Shown here: positions 9,441-17,775 of the stretch, one piece after another
Layout: every line of letters starts with the position of its first letter
Position numbering within the stretch: position 1 is the first letter of the stretch
DNA from: an uncultured Bacteroidales bacterium
Lineage (GTDB): Bacteria > Bacteroidota > Bacteroidia > Bacteroidales > WCHB1-69
Length of the DNA: 64,000 bases
Direction: 5' to 3'
Assembly (NCBI GenBank): GCA_900315705.1
Contig: ONAB01000004.1
Coordinates: forward strand, 103,993-167,992
Notes under the pieces: model-generated
Databases searched by the model: none
What the model was told of the DNA's origin: nothing
What the model saw: only the letters and a program-made list of their open reading frames with translations
Made by a program: the position numbers and the translations under genes

Positions 9441-9754
9441 TTTTCAGTTTGTTGTTTTTTTTGTAGGAAATGTCTTCACCCACATTTCCCGAGTTTTTTA
9501 ATTAATTCCTTTTACTAACATTAAGGACAATAATCGGTATTTTTTAGGCGCGCAAAGATACATTTTTTTTCATAACCTCCCACCCTATCAACCTCATTTT
9601 CTTTACAATAGATAATGTATTGAAAAACAATATTTTACACATTTCAAAAAGATTAAAAAAGAGATTATCACACCTTTACCCTCCACTTGATTTGGAAGAT
9701 TAGAGCCCCGCAATCAGCAAAAATGAAGCATTGAAAGGGGATAAAAGCGGGGAA
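9441..9754. other. Intergenic region between aroA and rplM
   Basis: 314 nt without a gene. The rplM-proximal part holds the leader and promoter box. The rest is AT-rich. Near aroA, CCCCGC (9706-9711) and GCGGGG (9747-9752) could pair over a 35-nt loop as a weak aroA terminator. Nothing else recognised. Confidence 0.5.
9553..9560 (-). promoter_or_regulatory. Bacteroidetes -7 box for rplM operon
   Basis: TATCTTTG on the minus strand matches the TAnnTTTG consensus of the Bacteroidetes primary sigma factor. No good -33 TTTG is seen. The implied mRNA leader is about 105 nt. Confidence 0.65.
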
Positions 9755-10900
9755 CTACATATCACTCTGCAAGATATCGGGAAGTTGCGGGTAGGATTTC
9801 CTGAGGCATCCCAAATCGTCGAGGCGCGCCTCCGGGCCGAACAACAGGAAGGCCATCGCCAGCCGGTGGTCATTGCAGGTGCGGAACGCATAGGGCGGCT
9901 GCGGCCATTTCATCCGCTCCTTACCCTTGACACACAACGAGTTGTCTGTGCACCGGATTTCCGCAAAGGGCGAGAGTTGACCAGCCAACTCCCCCACCCT
10001 GTCCGATTCCTTGTAGCGAAGGTTGTCCGTGTGCAGGAAAGTGACATCCGCCGGCAACAGCACGGCCAACGCGGCCATCACGGGCACCACGTCGGGGTGG
10101 TCGGCCACATCCAACCGAAGGCTGGCGTTCTGCCGGGGACGCTGAGCGGCAATGCGCACACCGCGTTCCGTCTCCTCGCTGCTCACCCCCAACTCTTTAA
10201 ACCACCCGGCCACTACGGCATCGCCCTGGGCCGAAGTGAGAGACAGGTCCAGCAACTCATAGCTGTTTTCGGGATGGAGCAGCGCGTGGGCATACCAGAA
10301 GAGGGCCGCGCTCCAGTCGCCGGAACGGCCTAACGGGCCTTGCGGCTGAGGCAGTCCGGGGATCTCCACCGGGGCAGGCATACAGAGGCGGGTCAGTTGC
10401 AGGTAGGGTTTGGAGGGGATGTCAGCAGGGGCAAGTTCCAGCCGGCGGAGTCCGATTTCAGGGGCGATGAGCAACAGGGCCGAGGCAAACTGGCTGCTCT
10501 GCCGCGCATCCACGGTGAGCGTCTCCGCCCGGAGCGCGCACCCTTCGATGCGCCAGCCCTCCTCCACGCGGGTGATGCGGCCACCGATGGAGCAGAGGGC
10601 CTGCACCAGCCCCTCCATCGGACGTTCCAACAGACGGGGCGTGCCCGTCAGGAGCCAGCGACCCGGGGTGACAGCCAGCAAGGCCATCACAAAGCGGCAG
10701 GCGGCACCGCAGTCGGCCACATCGACGACCGCGCCGCGTCCGGCGGATTCGGCCACCACCTTCAGGGCACGGTGCGTGACACACACATCCTCGCACTCGC
10801 CCCCACGAAGCGGCAACAGGTCGCCCGTCTGGACAAAATGGGCCATCATCTGCCTGATAACAATGCTTTTACTGCTCGGAAGAAGGATTGAAAAATTCAT
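9755..10900 (-). CDS. aroA: 3-phosphoshikimate 1-carboxyvinyltransferase (EPSP synthase)
   Basis: 381 aa from the ATG at 10900. An upstream in-frame ATG at 10936 would place the start inside the promoter. Shikimate-pathway enzyme transferring enolpyruvate from PEP. Visible motifs: LPSSKS at the N-terminus, NLRYKESDR (PEP and shikimate site), NDHRLAMA, and RKSYPQLPD at the end. Two departures: the usual SKSxxNR is SKSIVIR, losing the Asn, and the protein is shorter than the roughly 420-430 aa norm. The signature regions remain, so activity is likely. The gene stands alone, divergent from the rhomboid gene. Confidence 0.9.
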   Translation of the reverse strand: MNFSILLPSSKSIVIRQMMAHFVQTGDLLPLRGGECEDVCVTHRALKVVAESAGRGAVVDVADCGAACRFVMALLAVTPGRWLLTGTPRLLERPMEGLVQALCSIGGRITRVEEGWRIEGCALRAETLTVDARQSSQFASALLLIAPEIGLRRLELAPADIPSKPYLQLTRLCMPAPVEIPGLPQPQGPLGRSGDWSAALFWYAHALLHPENSYELLDLSLTSAQGDAVVAGWFKELGVSSEETERGVRIAAQRPRQNASLRLDVADHPDVVPVMAALAVLLPADVTFLHTDNLRYKESDRVGELAGQLSPFAEIRCTDNSLCVKGKERMKWPQPPYAFRTCNDHRLAMAFLLFGPEARLDDLGCLRKSYPQLPDILQSDM

Positions 10901-10905
10901 CGCCG

Positions 10906-10913
10906 CAAAAATA
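10906..10913 (-). promoter_or_regulatory. -7 box for aroA, 5 nt from the start codon
   Basis: TATTTTTG on the minus strand ends 5 nt before the aroA ATG, so transcription should begin at or just before the start codon: a leaderless or nearly leaderless mRNA if the box is used. Confidence 0.5.
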
Positions 10914-10924
10914 GGATTTTTTCG

Positions 10925-10932
10925 TATTTTTG
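10925..10932 (+). promoter_or_regulatory. -7 box for the rhomboid gene
   Basis: TATTTTTG, back to back with the aroA box on the other strand and 49 nt before the ATG at 10982. Confidence 0.55.
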
Positions 10933-10981
10933 CCAACTTTTATAAATCTTAACATACCACTATAAACCATAACCTTACCCA

Positions 10982-12061
10982 ATGGACGACCAAATTCGGA
11001 TGGGTGGATTCAGGATTCTCCCCCCAGGTGTCAAGAACCTTCTTATTGTCAACACGTTGCTTTTCTTCGCCACGATTGTGTTCCAAAGCACGGGACTCTG
11101 CGACTTGGACAAGTGGTTAGGGCTGCACTACTTCTCGGCCTCCCTCTTCTATCCGTGGCAGTTCGTGACCTATATGTTTATGCACGCCAACTTCGAGCAT
11201 CTTTTCTTCAATATGTTCGCACTCTGGATGTTCGGGTCGGCGGTGGAGAACCATTGGGGCACGAAGCGCTTCCTAGTCTATTACTTCATCACCGGCATCG
11301 GGGCGGCCTTGTGCCACTATCTCGTCATTTTCTTCCAGTTGCATCCTATGGTCGCGCTGTTCAACCAGTTTCTGGACAATCCTTCGTTGGAGACCTACCG
11401 TTATCTGGTGGAGAACAACAAAGCCGTGGAGTTCGACAGTATGCTGCGCAACAATTTGCTGGTGCTCCAGCAGTCGCCCCAATCCCTCCCTGAGCTGGTC
11501 AATGTCACCCACAACGCCCTTGACAACTATCTCAACAGCATCAACATCGTCGGGGCCTCCGGCGCCGTCTATGGCCTCTTGTTAGCCTTCGGTATGCTGT
11601 TCCCCAACTCCTACATCTATCTTTATTTCCTGCTGCCCATCAAGGCCAAGTGGTTCGTGGTTCTTTATGGCGGCATAGAGTTGGCGTCGGGCATCTTCGG
11701 CACCTCCGACGGCGTGGCGCACTTCGCCCATCTCGGCGGTATGCTCTTCGGCCTGCTGCTCATCATTCTGTGGCGACGGGCCGAGCGACAGCATCAGAAC
11801 ACCTATTACTACAACTTCAACGACAACGGCCGTGGCGAGGGTTTCTTCAGCCGGATGAGCGAGCGGATCAAGTCCAGAAAAAAGGAGAAATACTACGTTT
11901 CCACCGAGAGCGGACGCCCTCTGAGCGATGAGGAGTACAACGCCCGCAAAGTGGCCGAGAAGCAGCGCATCGACGAGATTCTTGACAAGATCTCCGCCAA
12001 AGGGTACGATGCCTTGTCGAAAGAAGAAAAGGATTTTCTGTTTCATTATTCCCGAAAATAA
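10982..12061 (+). CDS. Rhomboid family intramembrane serine protease
   Basis: 359 aa. Inner-membrane protease cleaving within transmembrane helices. HANFEHLFFNMFAL (68-81) is the helix-2 motif. Ser193 in GASGAVYG and His250 in HFAHLGG form the catalytic dyad. A 60-residue polar insert (about 120-185) between helices 3 and 4 is larger than in GlpG-type enzymes. The C-terminal cytosolic tail (about 300-359, GRPLSDEEYNARK to FLFHYSRK) looks like the DUF6576 tail of Bacteroidetes rhomboids. The stop overlaps the next start by one base (TAATG), implying translational coupling. Substrate unknown. Confidence 0.93.
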   Translation: MDDQIRMGGFRILPPGVKNLLIVNTLLFFATIVFQSTGLCDLDKWLGLHYFSASLFYPWQFVTYMFMHANFEHLFFNMFALWMFGSAVENHWGTKRFLVYYFITGIGAALCHYLVIFFQLHPMVALFNQFLDNPSLETYRYLVENNKAVEFDSMLRNNLLVLQQSPQSLPELVNVTHNALDNYLNSINIVGASGAVYGLLLAFGMLFPNSYIYLYFLLPIKAKWFVVLYGGIELASGIFGTSDGVAHFAHLGGMLFGLLLIILWRRAERQHQNTYYYNFNDNGRGEGFFSRMSERIKSRKKEKYYVSTESGRPLSDEEYNARKVAEKQRIDEILDKISAKGYDALSKEEKDFLFHYSRK

Positions 12062-13224
12062 TGGCCTCCAAGAAATTAAGCATATTGAAAAGCATCGGCA
12101 AATGGCTGCTGATTCTCGTCACGGTGGTGGCGGCAACAGCGTTGTTCTTCGCCTTCCTGGCGCAGATTCTGCGTCCCTCCTTCAGCCATATCATCGCCTT
12201 CTGCGGGCTGTTCTTCTTCTACATCTTCCTGACAAACATCCTGCTGGTGCTGGTCTGGATTTTCATTGACTACCGTTTGGCCTTGATTCCGCTGGTCCCC
12301 ATTCTCATCAATGTCAACAACGTGGACCGTCATTTCCAGTGGCACGCCCAGGACAAGCCCGAGACCTGCGCCAACTGCATCAAGGTGATGAGCTACAACG
12401 CCCGCGTGTTCGGCATCTACGACGCCAACGACGACGTCAAGAAGCGCAAGCAATACAAGAAGACGCTGCTCGATTTCTTCAGCAAGGAGTGCCCCGACAT
12501 CCTCTGCATACAGGAGTATTTCTACGACAAGACCGGAAAGCTCAACTTCAACACCACCGAGGGCATCCTCAATGCGATGGAGCTCCCCGACAGCGACCGC
12601 AACTACCGGCTTTTCCTGAGCAACTCCTCAGGCCCTCACCAGTTCGGACTGGCCGTGTTCAGCCGCTACCGCATCGTCAACAGCGGCTTTGTGGAGACCT
12701 CCGACAGTTCCAATAACAAGGCCGTGTTCGTGGACATCCGCTACAACGGCGACACCCTGCGCATTTACAACATCCACCTGCAGTCGATGAGTCTGGGTGA
12801 AGAGGATTACGCCACGAGCGAGGCGGTGCTGCACTCCGACATCAGCGACCCCGAGATCGAGGCCAAGACCGCCAAGCTCTACCACAAGATCACCCGGGCC
12901 TACGACCTCCGCCAATGGCAGGCCAAGAGCATCCGCGCCCACATCGACAGCTGCAAGAAGCCCGTCATCATCTGCGGCGACTTCAACGACTCGCCCGCAT
13001 CCTACTCCGCCCACAAGATCGGGCACGGCTTCAAGGACAGCTTCCGCAGCAGCGGCAAGGGCTTCGGCGCCACCTTCTACGGCGAACCCTTCCCGCCCTA
13101 CCGCATTGACTACATCTTCCACGACAAGCAGTACAACGACTTCGGTCACACCATCTGCACCGACATCAACATCTCCGACCATAAACCCATTTACACGTAT
13201 ATATCCATTCTGGAGAAGAGATGA
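12061..13224 (+). CDS. Membrane-anchored endonuclease/exonuclease/phosphatase-fold protein
   Basis: 387 aa. Two or three N-terminal membrane helices (about 12-36, 40-62 and 64-80) precede an EEP domain. Active-site motifs are in order: MSYNARVFG, CIQEYF (metal-binding Glu), NIHLQS, ICGDFNDSP (Asp/Asn), RIDYIF and SDHKPI (catalytic Asp-His). These specify a metal-dependent phosphodiesterase or phosphatase, but not the substrate; DNA, RNA, phosphoinositide-like lipids or other phosphoesters are possible. Start overlaps the rhomboid stop by one base. Repeat locus 2 begins directly at its stop codon. Confidence 0.9.
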   Translation: MASKKLSILKSIGKWLLILVTVVAATALFFAFLAQILRPSFSHIIAFCGLFFFYIFLTNILLVLVWIFIDYRLALIPLVPILINVNNVDRHFQWHAQDKPETCANCIKVMSYNARVFGIYDANDDVKKRKQYKKTLLDFFSKECPDILCIQEYFYDKTGKLNFNTTEGILNAMELPDSDRNYRLFLSNSSGPHQFGLAVFSRYRIVNSGFVETSDSSNNKAVFVDIRYNGDTLRIYNIHLQSMSLGEEDYATSEAVLHSDISDPEIEAKTAKLYHKITRAYDLRQWQAKSIRAHIDSCKKPVIICGDFNDSPASYSAHKIGHGFKDSFRSSGKGFGATFYGEPFPPYRIDYIFHDKQYNDFGHTICTDINISDHKPIYTYISILEKR

Positions 13225-13366
13225 TGTGCGATGTGCGATGTGCGATGTACGATGTGCGGGGTTTCTCCTCACGGCTCCACACTGCGCGACGTCGTCGCTT
13301 GTGCGGGGTTACTGGAATTTTGCCCCTTCGGGGCTGCTCAATGAAAGTCTAAAGTCTAAAGACCTA
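13225..13366 (-). repeat. Composite hairpin repeat, locus 2 (inverted orientation)
   Basis: Starts at the stop codon of the upstream gene with four to five GATGTGC heptamers (13225-13257). One C module follows (13264-13308), then one B (13322-13334, perfect GCCCC-GAA-GGGGC on the minus strand), then heptamers (13344-13363). Inside C, a perfect GCGAC-triloop-GTCGC hairpin at 13286-13298 replaces the looser inner stem of other copies. Its orientation is opposite to both flanking genes, unlike the other four loci. Confidence 0.88.
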
Positions 13367-13376
13367 GTTCACAGAT

Positions 13377-14465
13377 ATGAAAAAAACACTCTTTTTCGCA
13401 CTTATTATCACATTATTACTTGGAGCTGGTTGTAACAGACAGAAAAACAACGCCAAGGAGCACATTGAGGCGGTCGCCTTGACGGAAGCGTCGGTGGCCG
13501 ATTTTGCCAAAGGGATTGAGCAGGGCATCCTCAACGGCCGTGCCGACGCCATCGACAAGGTCATCGACAAGGAGAACATCCGGCAGCTCGTCTCCGAGAA
13601 CTCCATCGTGTACAGCGGGTTCGACGTGGAGGGCGGGCAGGCCTACTTCGAGCGCTGCCTCCAGGTGGGCGAACAGATGGTGGCGGCGGTCAACAACGGC
13701 GGCGACTTCGCCTTCACCCGCCAATACACCGACAAAGAACTACACCATATCGTCTTCCGCACCTACGACAACTATGTGGTCAACTTCTACGACTTCACCG
13801 TGGACACCAGCGGCGGCAAACTGTTGATACAGGACGGTTTCATATACAATGCCGGCTGTCTGCTCTCCAAAAACGTGGAGGGGGCGATGCTCTACAACCT
13901 GATGCTGCAAACCAACCCCGACAGCGAGGTAAAGTGGCTCCAGCAGGCGGAGGAGCAGACCCGCAACGGCCAGGCCGCCAAAGCGCTCGCCACCCTCAAT
14001 GAGCACCAAGAGGGGTTGAAGCAGTATCCTGCATACTACCAGCTGCTCATCGCCAATCTGTACCAGACCGACCGTGCCCACTTCGCCGCCCGCCTGGATG
14101 CGCTGAAGGATGAGATCGACGAGCGGCATCTCCTGCTGCATAAACTGCTCTATTTCACCAACGAGGGCAAGGTAGTCGAAACGGAGGAATGCATCAACGC
14201 CCTCATCCCACTCGTGGGCGACGACCCGATATTCCTGTTCCTCTACGGGCACGCCAACCTGGTGGCCAAAGACTACGACAATGCCTTGCAATGTTTTGTG
14301 ACCGTGGACAAGTCGATGCCGCTGCTCTGGGACCTCTGGCAGAATGAGTTGCGTTGCCACAAGGCCCTCAAGGACAACGAGGGGTTCGAGTCCTGCCTCA
14401 AGAGAGGGAAGGATGCGTACGGAATGAGTGACGCCGAACTCGACAAGGTCCGGCAATCGTTCTGA
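13377..14465 (+). CDS. Lipoprotein with a TPR-like C-terminal region, function unknown
   Basis: 362 aa. Signal peptide with lipobox LGAGC (Cys20). Residues 25-170 form a compact alpha/beta region with no motif I recognise. Residues 180-360 are helical with alternating pattern (EEQTRNGQAAKALATLNEHQ, DNALQCFVTVDKSMP) that suggests TPR-like repeats. Probably a periplasmic lipoprotein scaffold. Starts 10 nt after repeat locus 2 and converges on the porin gene, with only 5 nt between their stop codons. Confidence 0.7.
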   Translation: MKKTLFFALIITLLLGAGCNRQKNNAKEHIEAVALTEASVADFAKGIEQGILNGRADAIDKVIDKENIRQLVSENSIVYSGFDVEGGQAYFERCLQVGEQMVAAVNNGGDFAFTRQYTDKELHHIVFRTYDNYVVNFYDFTVDTSGGKLLIQDGFIYNAGCLLSKNVEGAMLYNLMLQTNPDSEVKWLQQAEEQTRNGQAAKALATLNEHQEGLKQYPAYYQLLIANLYQTDRAHFAARLDALKDEIDERHLLLHKLLYFTNEGKVVETEECINALIPLVGDDPIFLFLYGHANLVAKDYDNALQCFVTVDKSMPLLWDLWQNELRCHKALKDNEGFESCLKRGKDAYGMSDAELDKVRQSF

Positions 14466-14470
14466 TTCGA

Positions 14471-15514
14471 TTACTGAAAATGGGTGATGAATTCGAGGAT
14501 GATACGGTCCTCTTTGCACTCCACGCCTTTATGGACGAAATTCTTCTCGTAGTTGAGGCGGATGCCCGCGCGCAGGGGTTTCTCCACAAAGATGAAGGTC
14601 AAGCCCGCCGTGAGGCGCTGGCGGAGTGGCTCCACAACATAGTTGCCGTCGGCATCGGCCTTGCCCCGACTGTTGGCCGAGATGGCGTCATAGCGTGCCC
14701 CAATTGCAATATTGTCCAGCATCTTCTTGCCGACATTGATTTTATAGTATGCAAAGCCGTACAGGGCGTGCGTGGGGCGCAATGAAGGCTCTTTGTATGT
14801 CTTGTATAAATATTCGGCCTCCAAATGGAGGTTCGCAATGTCGTACGCCAACTCCACCTCATAATGGTGCATCCGGAAAGCCTCAGGACGCACACCCGCA
14901 TAGTCGAGGGTGAGCTTGAAATTCTTGAACAACTCGAACGTGCCCCGGGCCACATAGTTCAGGTGCTCCTGAAACTCCATTTGCCGTCCAAAACCCACTC
15001 CGTTGAAAATGCCGGCCTTGATTTCAAAGGGAATGACCTTGTCCCACTTGTAGGCGACCACCGCCCCCACATCCGACCAGGCCGTAATCTTCTGCGTGAG
15101 AAACGACTTGTCGGAGAAATAGTATTGATAAGGTGAGAGCAGGTTCTCGGAGCTGAAGGGCATCTTGTCGTAGCCAATGAGGAAGGAGAGTCCCTTGACG
15201 GGCTTGAACTGGGCGAAGATGGCCACGGGAGAGAACTGTCCACCGTAGGTCAAGTCCACAAGGGCCATATAGGAGAACATCGGGTGCACGCTGCCGCTCA
15301 CGCCGATGCGGGTGTGGCGCAACTCAAAGTGATGTTTGTTTATCTGGGGATTGTACTCATAGCGCCCCAGCACAGTAGCGGTGAACTTCGGGCGATACGC
15401 TTCAGGAATCCGATGGCGACGGGACTCCCGAGCCACTTCTGCAGTGTCGGCGTTTTGTGCAAAAAGCGCGGAAAAGGCGCAAATCAAGAGCAGGAACGTG
15501 TACAGTTTCTTCAT
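14471..15514 (-). CDS. Outer-membrane porin of the OprO/OprP (phosphate-selective porin) type
   Basis: 347 aa with a signal peptide (MKKLYTFLLLICAFSALFAQ). The rest is amphipathic beta-strand sequence ending in an aromatic-rich strand (RIILEFITHFQ), as in an outer-membrane barrel. HFELRHTRIGVSGSVHPMFSYMALVD, GLSFLIGYDKMPFS and related segments resemble the porin O/P family of Bacteroidetes. Substrate specificity should not be read from the family name. Last gene of an apparent operon with the phosphoglycosyl transferase (30-nt gap) and GWxTD genes. Confidence 0.75.
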   Translation of the reverse strand: MKKLYTFLLLICAFSALFAQNADTAEVARESRRHRIPEAYRPKFTATVLGRYEYNPQINKHHFELRHTRIGVSGSVHPMFSYMALVDLTYGGQFSPVAIFAQFKPVKGLSFLIGYDKMPFSSENLLSPYQYYFSDKSFLTQKITAWSDVGAVVAYKWDKVIPFEIKAGIFNGVGFGRQMEFQEHLNYVARGTFELFKNFKLTLDYAGVRPEAFRMHHYEVELAYDIANLHLEAEYLYKTYKEPSLRPTHALYGFAYYKINVGKKMLDNIAIGARYDAISANSRGKADADGNYVVEPLRQRLTAGLTFIFVEKPLRAGIRLNYEKNFVHKGVECKEDRIILEFITHFQ

Positions 15515-15544
15515 TCAACAGGTTTAAGGAGCTAAATTGTGGCA

Positions 15545-16135
15545 TTAATGCGACAATATGGCGGTAAAAGTCTTAAATATCAGTTTGAAATCCTCTTTCA
15601 GCGACTGGTTGTCAATATATTGCAGGTTGAGGGCAAGTTTGGCGGGCATCACCTCCTCAATGTAGGTACGTTCGGGATCGTCGGAAGCGGCCAGCACCTC
15701 GTTCTCATTCACATAACGGATGGAAGCATAGTCGGTGAGTCCGGGGCGCACTGAGAGCACACGCATCTGCTCGGGCGTGTAGAGGTCCACATACTTGCGC
15801 ACCTCGGGACGCGGCCCCACAATGCTCATATCCCCTTTGAGGATGTTGAGCAGCTGGGGAAACTCGTCAATCTTGTATTTGCGCAGAAAATAGCCCACAC
15901 GCGTGATGCGGCTATCGCGCGCACCCACCGTGAGCAGCCCCTTGCTGTCGGAATCGGGGCGCATCGTGCGGAACTTGTACAGATTGAAGTCGCGGTTGTC
16001 CTTCCCTACCCTTTTCTGGACATAGAAAACACCACCGCGCGATTCCAGCACAATCAGCAAGGCCACCACCAGCCAGACCGGCAGCAGCAGCACAAGCACA
16101 ACAAGAGAACAAAGAAAGTCAAGAACCCGTTTCAT
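15545..16135 (-). CDS. Small bacterial sugar transferase (monotopic phosphoglycosyl transferase)
   Basis: 196 aa, the size of PglC/WecP-type minimal enzymes that move a sugar-1-phosphate from a nucleotide donor to undecaprenyl phosphate and so start glycan assembly. One N-terminal re-entrant hydrophobic helix (8-28) is followed by YKFRTM, the catalytic-type KIDEFPQLLNIL and GDMSIVGPRPE. Only 9 nt downstream of the GWxTD gene, so co-transcribed. No glycan-assembly cluster is adjacent, which is unusual for an initiating transferase. Confidence 0.92.
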   Translation of the reverse strand: MKRVLDFLCSLVVLVLLLPVWLVVALLIVLESRGGVFYVQKRVGKDNRDFNLYKFRTMRPDSDSKGLLTVGARDSRITRVGYFLRKYKIDEFPQLLNILKGDMSIVGPRPEVRKYVDLYTPEQMRVLSVRPGLTDYASIRYVNENEVLAASDDPERTYIEEVMPAKLALNLQYIDNQSLKEDFKLIFKTFTAILSH

Positions 16136-16144
16136 CCTTCGCTA

Positions 16145-17608
16145 TCAATGATATTTCCAGTTACCGTTGATATCGCCGCCGTAATAATCGTACGGATCAG
16201 GATCATAGATATCCTCCTGCACCTGAATTTTACGCACCAGACGCATCTTCCAGTTGGTGTCGTGCGGCTCGCCATACTTGTTGGAGTGCAGCAAATCGTA
16301 GTCGTTGCCAATCAGCGAGGGATTGTAGAAGACGAACTTCACATTGGGTTGATCGTCCAAATAGTAGTAGTGCCAAATCTCGTACGGCACAGTGACAGGA
16401 TCGGACGGCACCTCGGTAATGTCGTTGGGCTGACCATACTGCAGATAGACTCGGCCTCGGTCGGTGCGATAGCCCTTCTCCTGCACGCTGCCGAAACGCT
16501 CCTGCACCATCTGCACCATCTTGTTATACTTGTTCCAGGCCCCCTCGGGGTCGTTGGGGTTGCGGGCCAGCCAGAAAGCGTAGAAGAAGCGTTGCAACTC
16601 CTCAGTGGAGATATTCTTCATCCGCGTGTCGAAAAACTCGTTCTCCAAGCCAGTGCTGATGGGATAGAGCGAACGGATATACTCCTCCAGCACTTTGCGG
16701 TCCTCAATCTTGGTAACGAAACTCCCCTTCACGTCCACAGCCTCATAGTCGGCCAGGTCGAGTTTGATGGAGGGATTACTTCTCTGGAAGAAGAGTTTGT
16801 TGATGAGCAACAGACTGTCCTTGCCGTCATAGAGTTCCACCACCATATTGTAGTTGCCGGAAGGGAGTTTGAAGATGTTTATCCTGTCGAAAACCAGCAC
16901 CACATCGCTGGTTTGCAGGTCCTTGGTGACCATCTGATTGGGCAGCGCCACCAGTTTGTTTTCGTAATGCTCCACATAGCACTTCGCCTTCAACGGCTGG
17001 CCGTCGCCCAGCACCTTGCGGGTGTTGTACACCTCGAGGGCAAAAGGAAGCACGTACTGTTCCTCATGCACATAGTTGTAATAAAGCGGCGGAAGGTTGA
17101 AGCCGTATTTCGTGTAGATTCCCGGCTCTTTGGCGGCAGACATATCCTCATAGAGGGAGATGCGCGACGAGGAAATCTTGTCCTCCGGGAAATCCACTAT
17201 GATGCGGTCTATGTACTTGAGTTCCACAGAGTCGCAATGACGGTCCTTGAGGTAGAAGTTCAGGATGAAGTCGCCGTTCGGCACGGGCAAGTTCTTTTTG
17301 TCGGCGAAGTCGGGTTTGCCGGCCCGCGTGGAATCCGCAAACTCGTCGGAAGCGAGAATGTAGTGCAGGGTTTTGACGAGCGAGTCGTTGCGGGTGACCT
17401 CCACACGCAATTCCACCTCGGCTGAGTATTTGCCAGTTTCGTCCAAAGCATACTGCACCGAGTTGCCACCGATGATGAAGGTAAACTCGATGTAGGGCTG
17501 CATATTGGCCGTGCAGTAGGCCTTATGGCTGATAAAGGCCTTCATATTCTGGGCCTGCAGGGTAACTGTCGCCAGCAGACACAGTAACAAGATTGATAAT
17601 CTTCTCAT
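16145..17608 (-). CDS. GWxTD domain-containing secreted protein
   Basis: 487 aa from the ATG at 17608. A longer frame from a TTG at 17632 would begin inside the promoter box. Signal peptide MRRLSILLLCLLATVTLQAQ. The C-terminal part (about 350-470) has the family layout: NPNDPEGAWNKY, then RFGSVQEKGYRTDRGRVYLQYGQPND, then YEIWHYY. The family is common in Bacteroidetes and its function is unknown to me. First gene of an operon with a phosphoglycosyl transferase and a porin, which suggests an envelope role. Confidence 0.85.
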   Translation of the reverse strand: MRRLSILLLCLLATVTLQAQNMKAFISHKAYCTANMQPYIEFTFIIGGNSVQYALDETGKYSAEVELRVEVTRNDSLVKTLHYILASDEFADSTRAGKPDFADKKNLPVPNGDFILNFYLKDRHCDSVELKYIDRIIVDFPEDKISSSRISLYEDMSAAKEPGIYTKYGFNLPPLYYNYVHEEQYVLPFALEVYNTRKVLGDGQPLKAKCYVEHYENKLVALPNQMVTKDLQTSDVVLVFDRINIFKLPSGNYNMVVELYDGKDSLLLINKLFFQRSNPSIKLDLADYEAVDVKGSFVTKIEDRKVLEEYIRSLYPISTGLENEFFDTRMKNISTEELQRFFYAFWLARNPNDPEGAWNKYNKMVQMVQERFGSVQEKGYRTDRGRVYLQYGQPNDITEVPSDPVTVPYEIWHYYYLDDQPNVKFVFYNPSLIGNDYDLLHSNKYGEPHDTNWKMRLVRKIQVQEDIYDPDPYDYYGGDINGNWKYH

Positions 17609-17629
17609 TGCAAAATATTTTTGGGACCG

Positions 17630-17637
17630 CAAAGATA
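17630..17637 (-). promoter_or_regulatory. -7 box for the GWxTD operon
   Basis: TATCTTTG on the minus strand, 21 nt before the ATG at 17608; this also rules out the longer TTG start. Confidence 0.65.
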
Positions 17638-17665
17638 GTGTTTTTTTGAATGATACCGTAACATA

Positions 17666-17749
17666 AATGTAGAGACGCGGCGCGTATAAATAATGTAGAG
17701 ACGCGGCGCGTATAAATAATGTAGAGACGCGGCGCGCCGCGTCTCTACA
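17666..17749. repeat. 26-bp direct repeats ending in a 30-bp perfect palindrome
   Basis: Three copies of a unit containing TGTAGAGACGCGGCGCG begin at 17666, 17692 and 17718, exactly 26 bp apart. The third runs into its own inverted copy, giving a 30-bp perfect palindrome at 17720-17749. It lies between the end of glyS and the GWxTD promoter. On the minus strand it could act as a terminator after glyS, but there is no T run. A related TGTAGAGA hairpin lies at 21121-21154. Confidence 0.9.
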
Positions 17750-17775
17750 ATGGGGGATATTTAAAAAACAACGGA

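Noticed and set aside
14471-15514. Phosphate transport role for the porin
   Set aside because: No pho genes or Pho boxes nearby; the family name covers diverse barrels.
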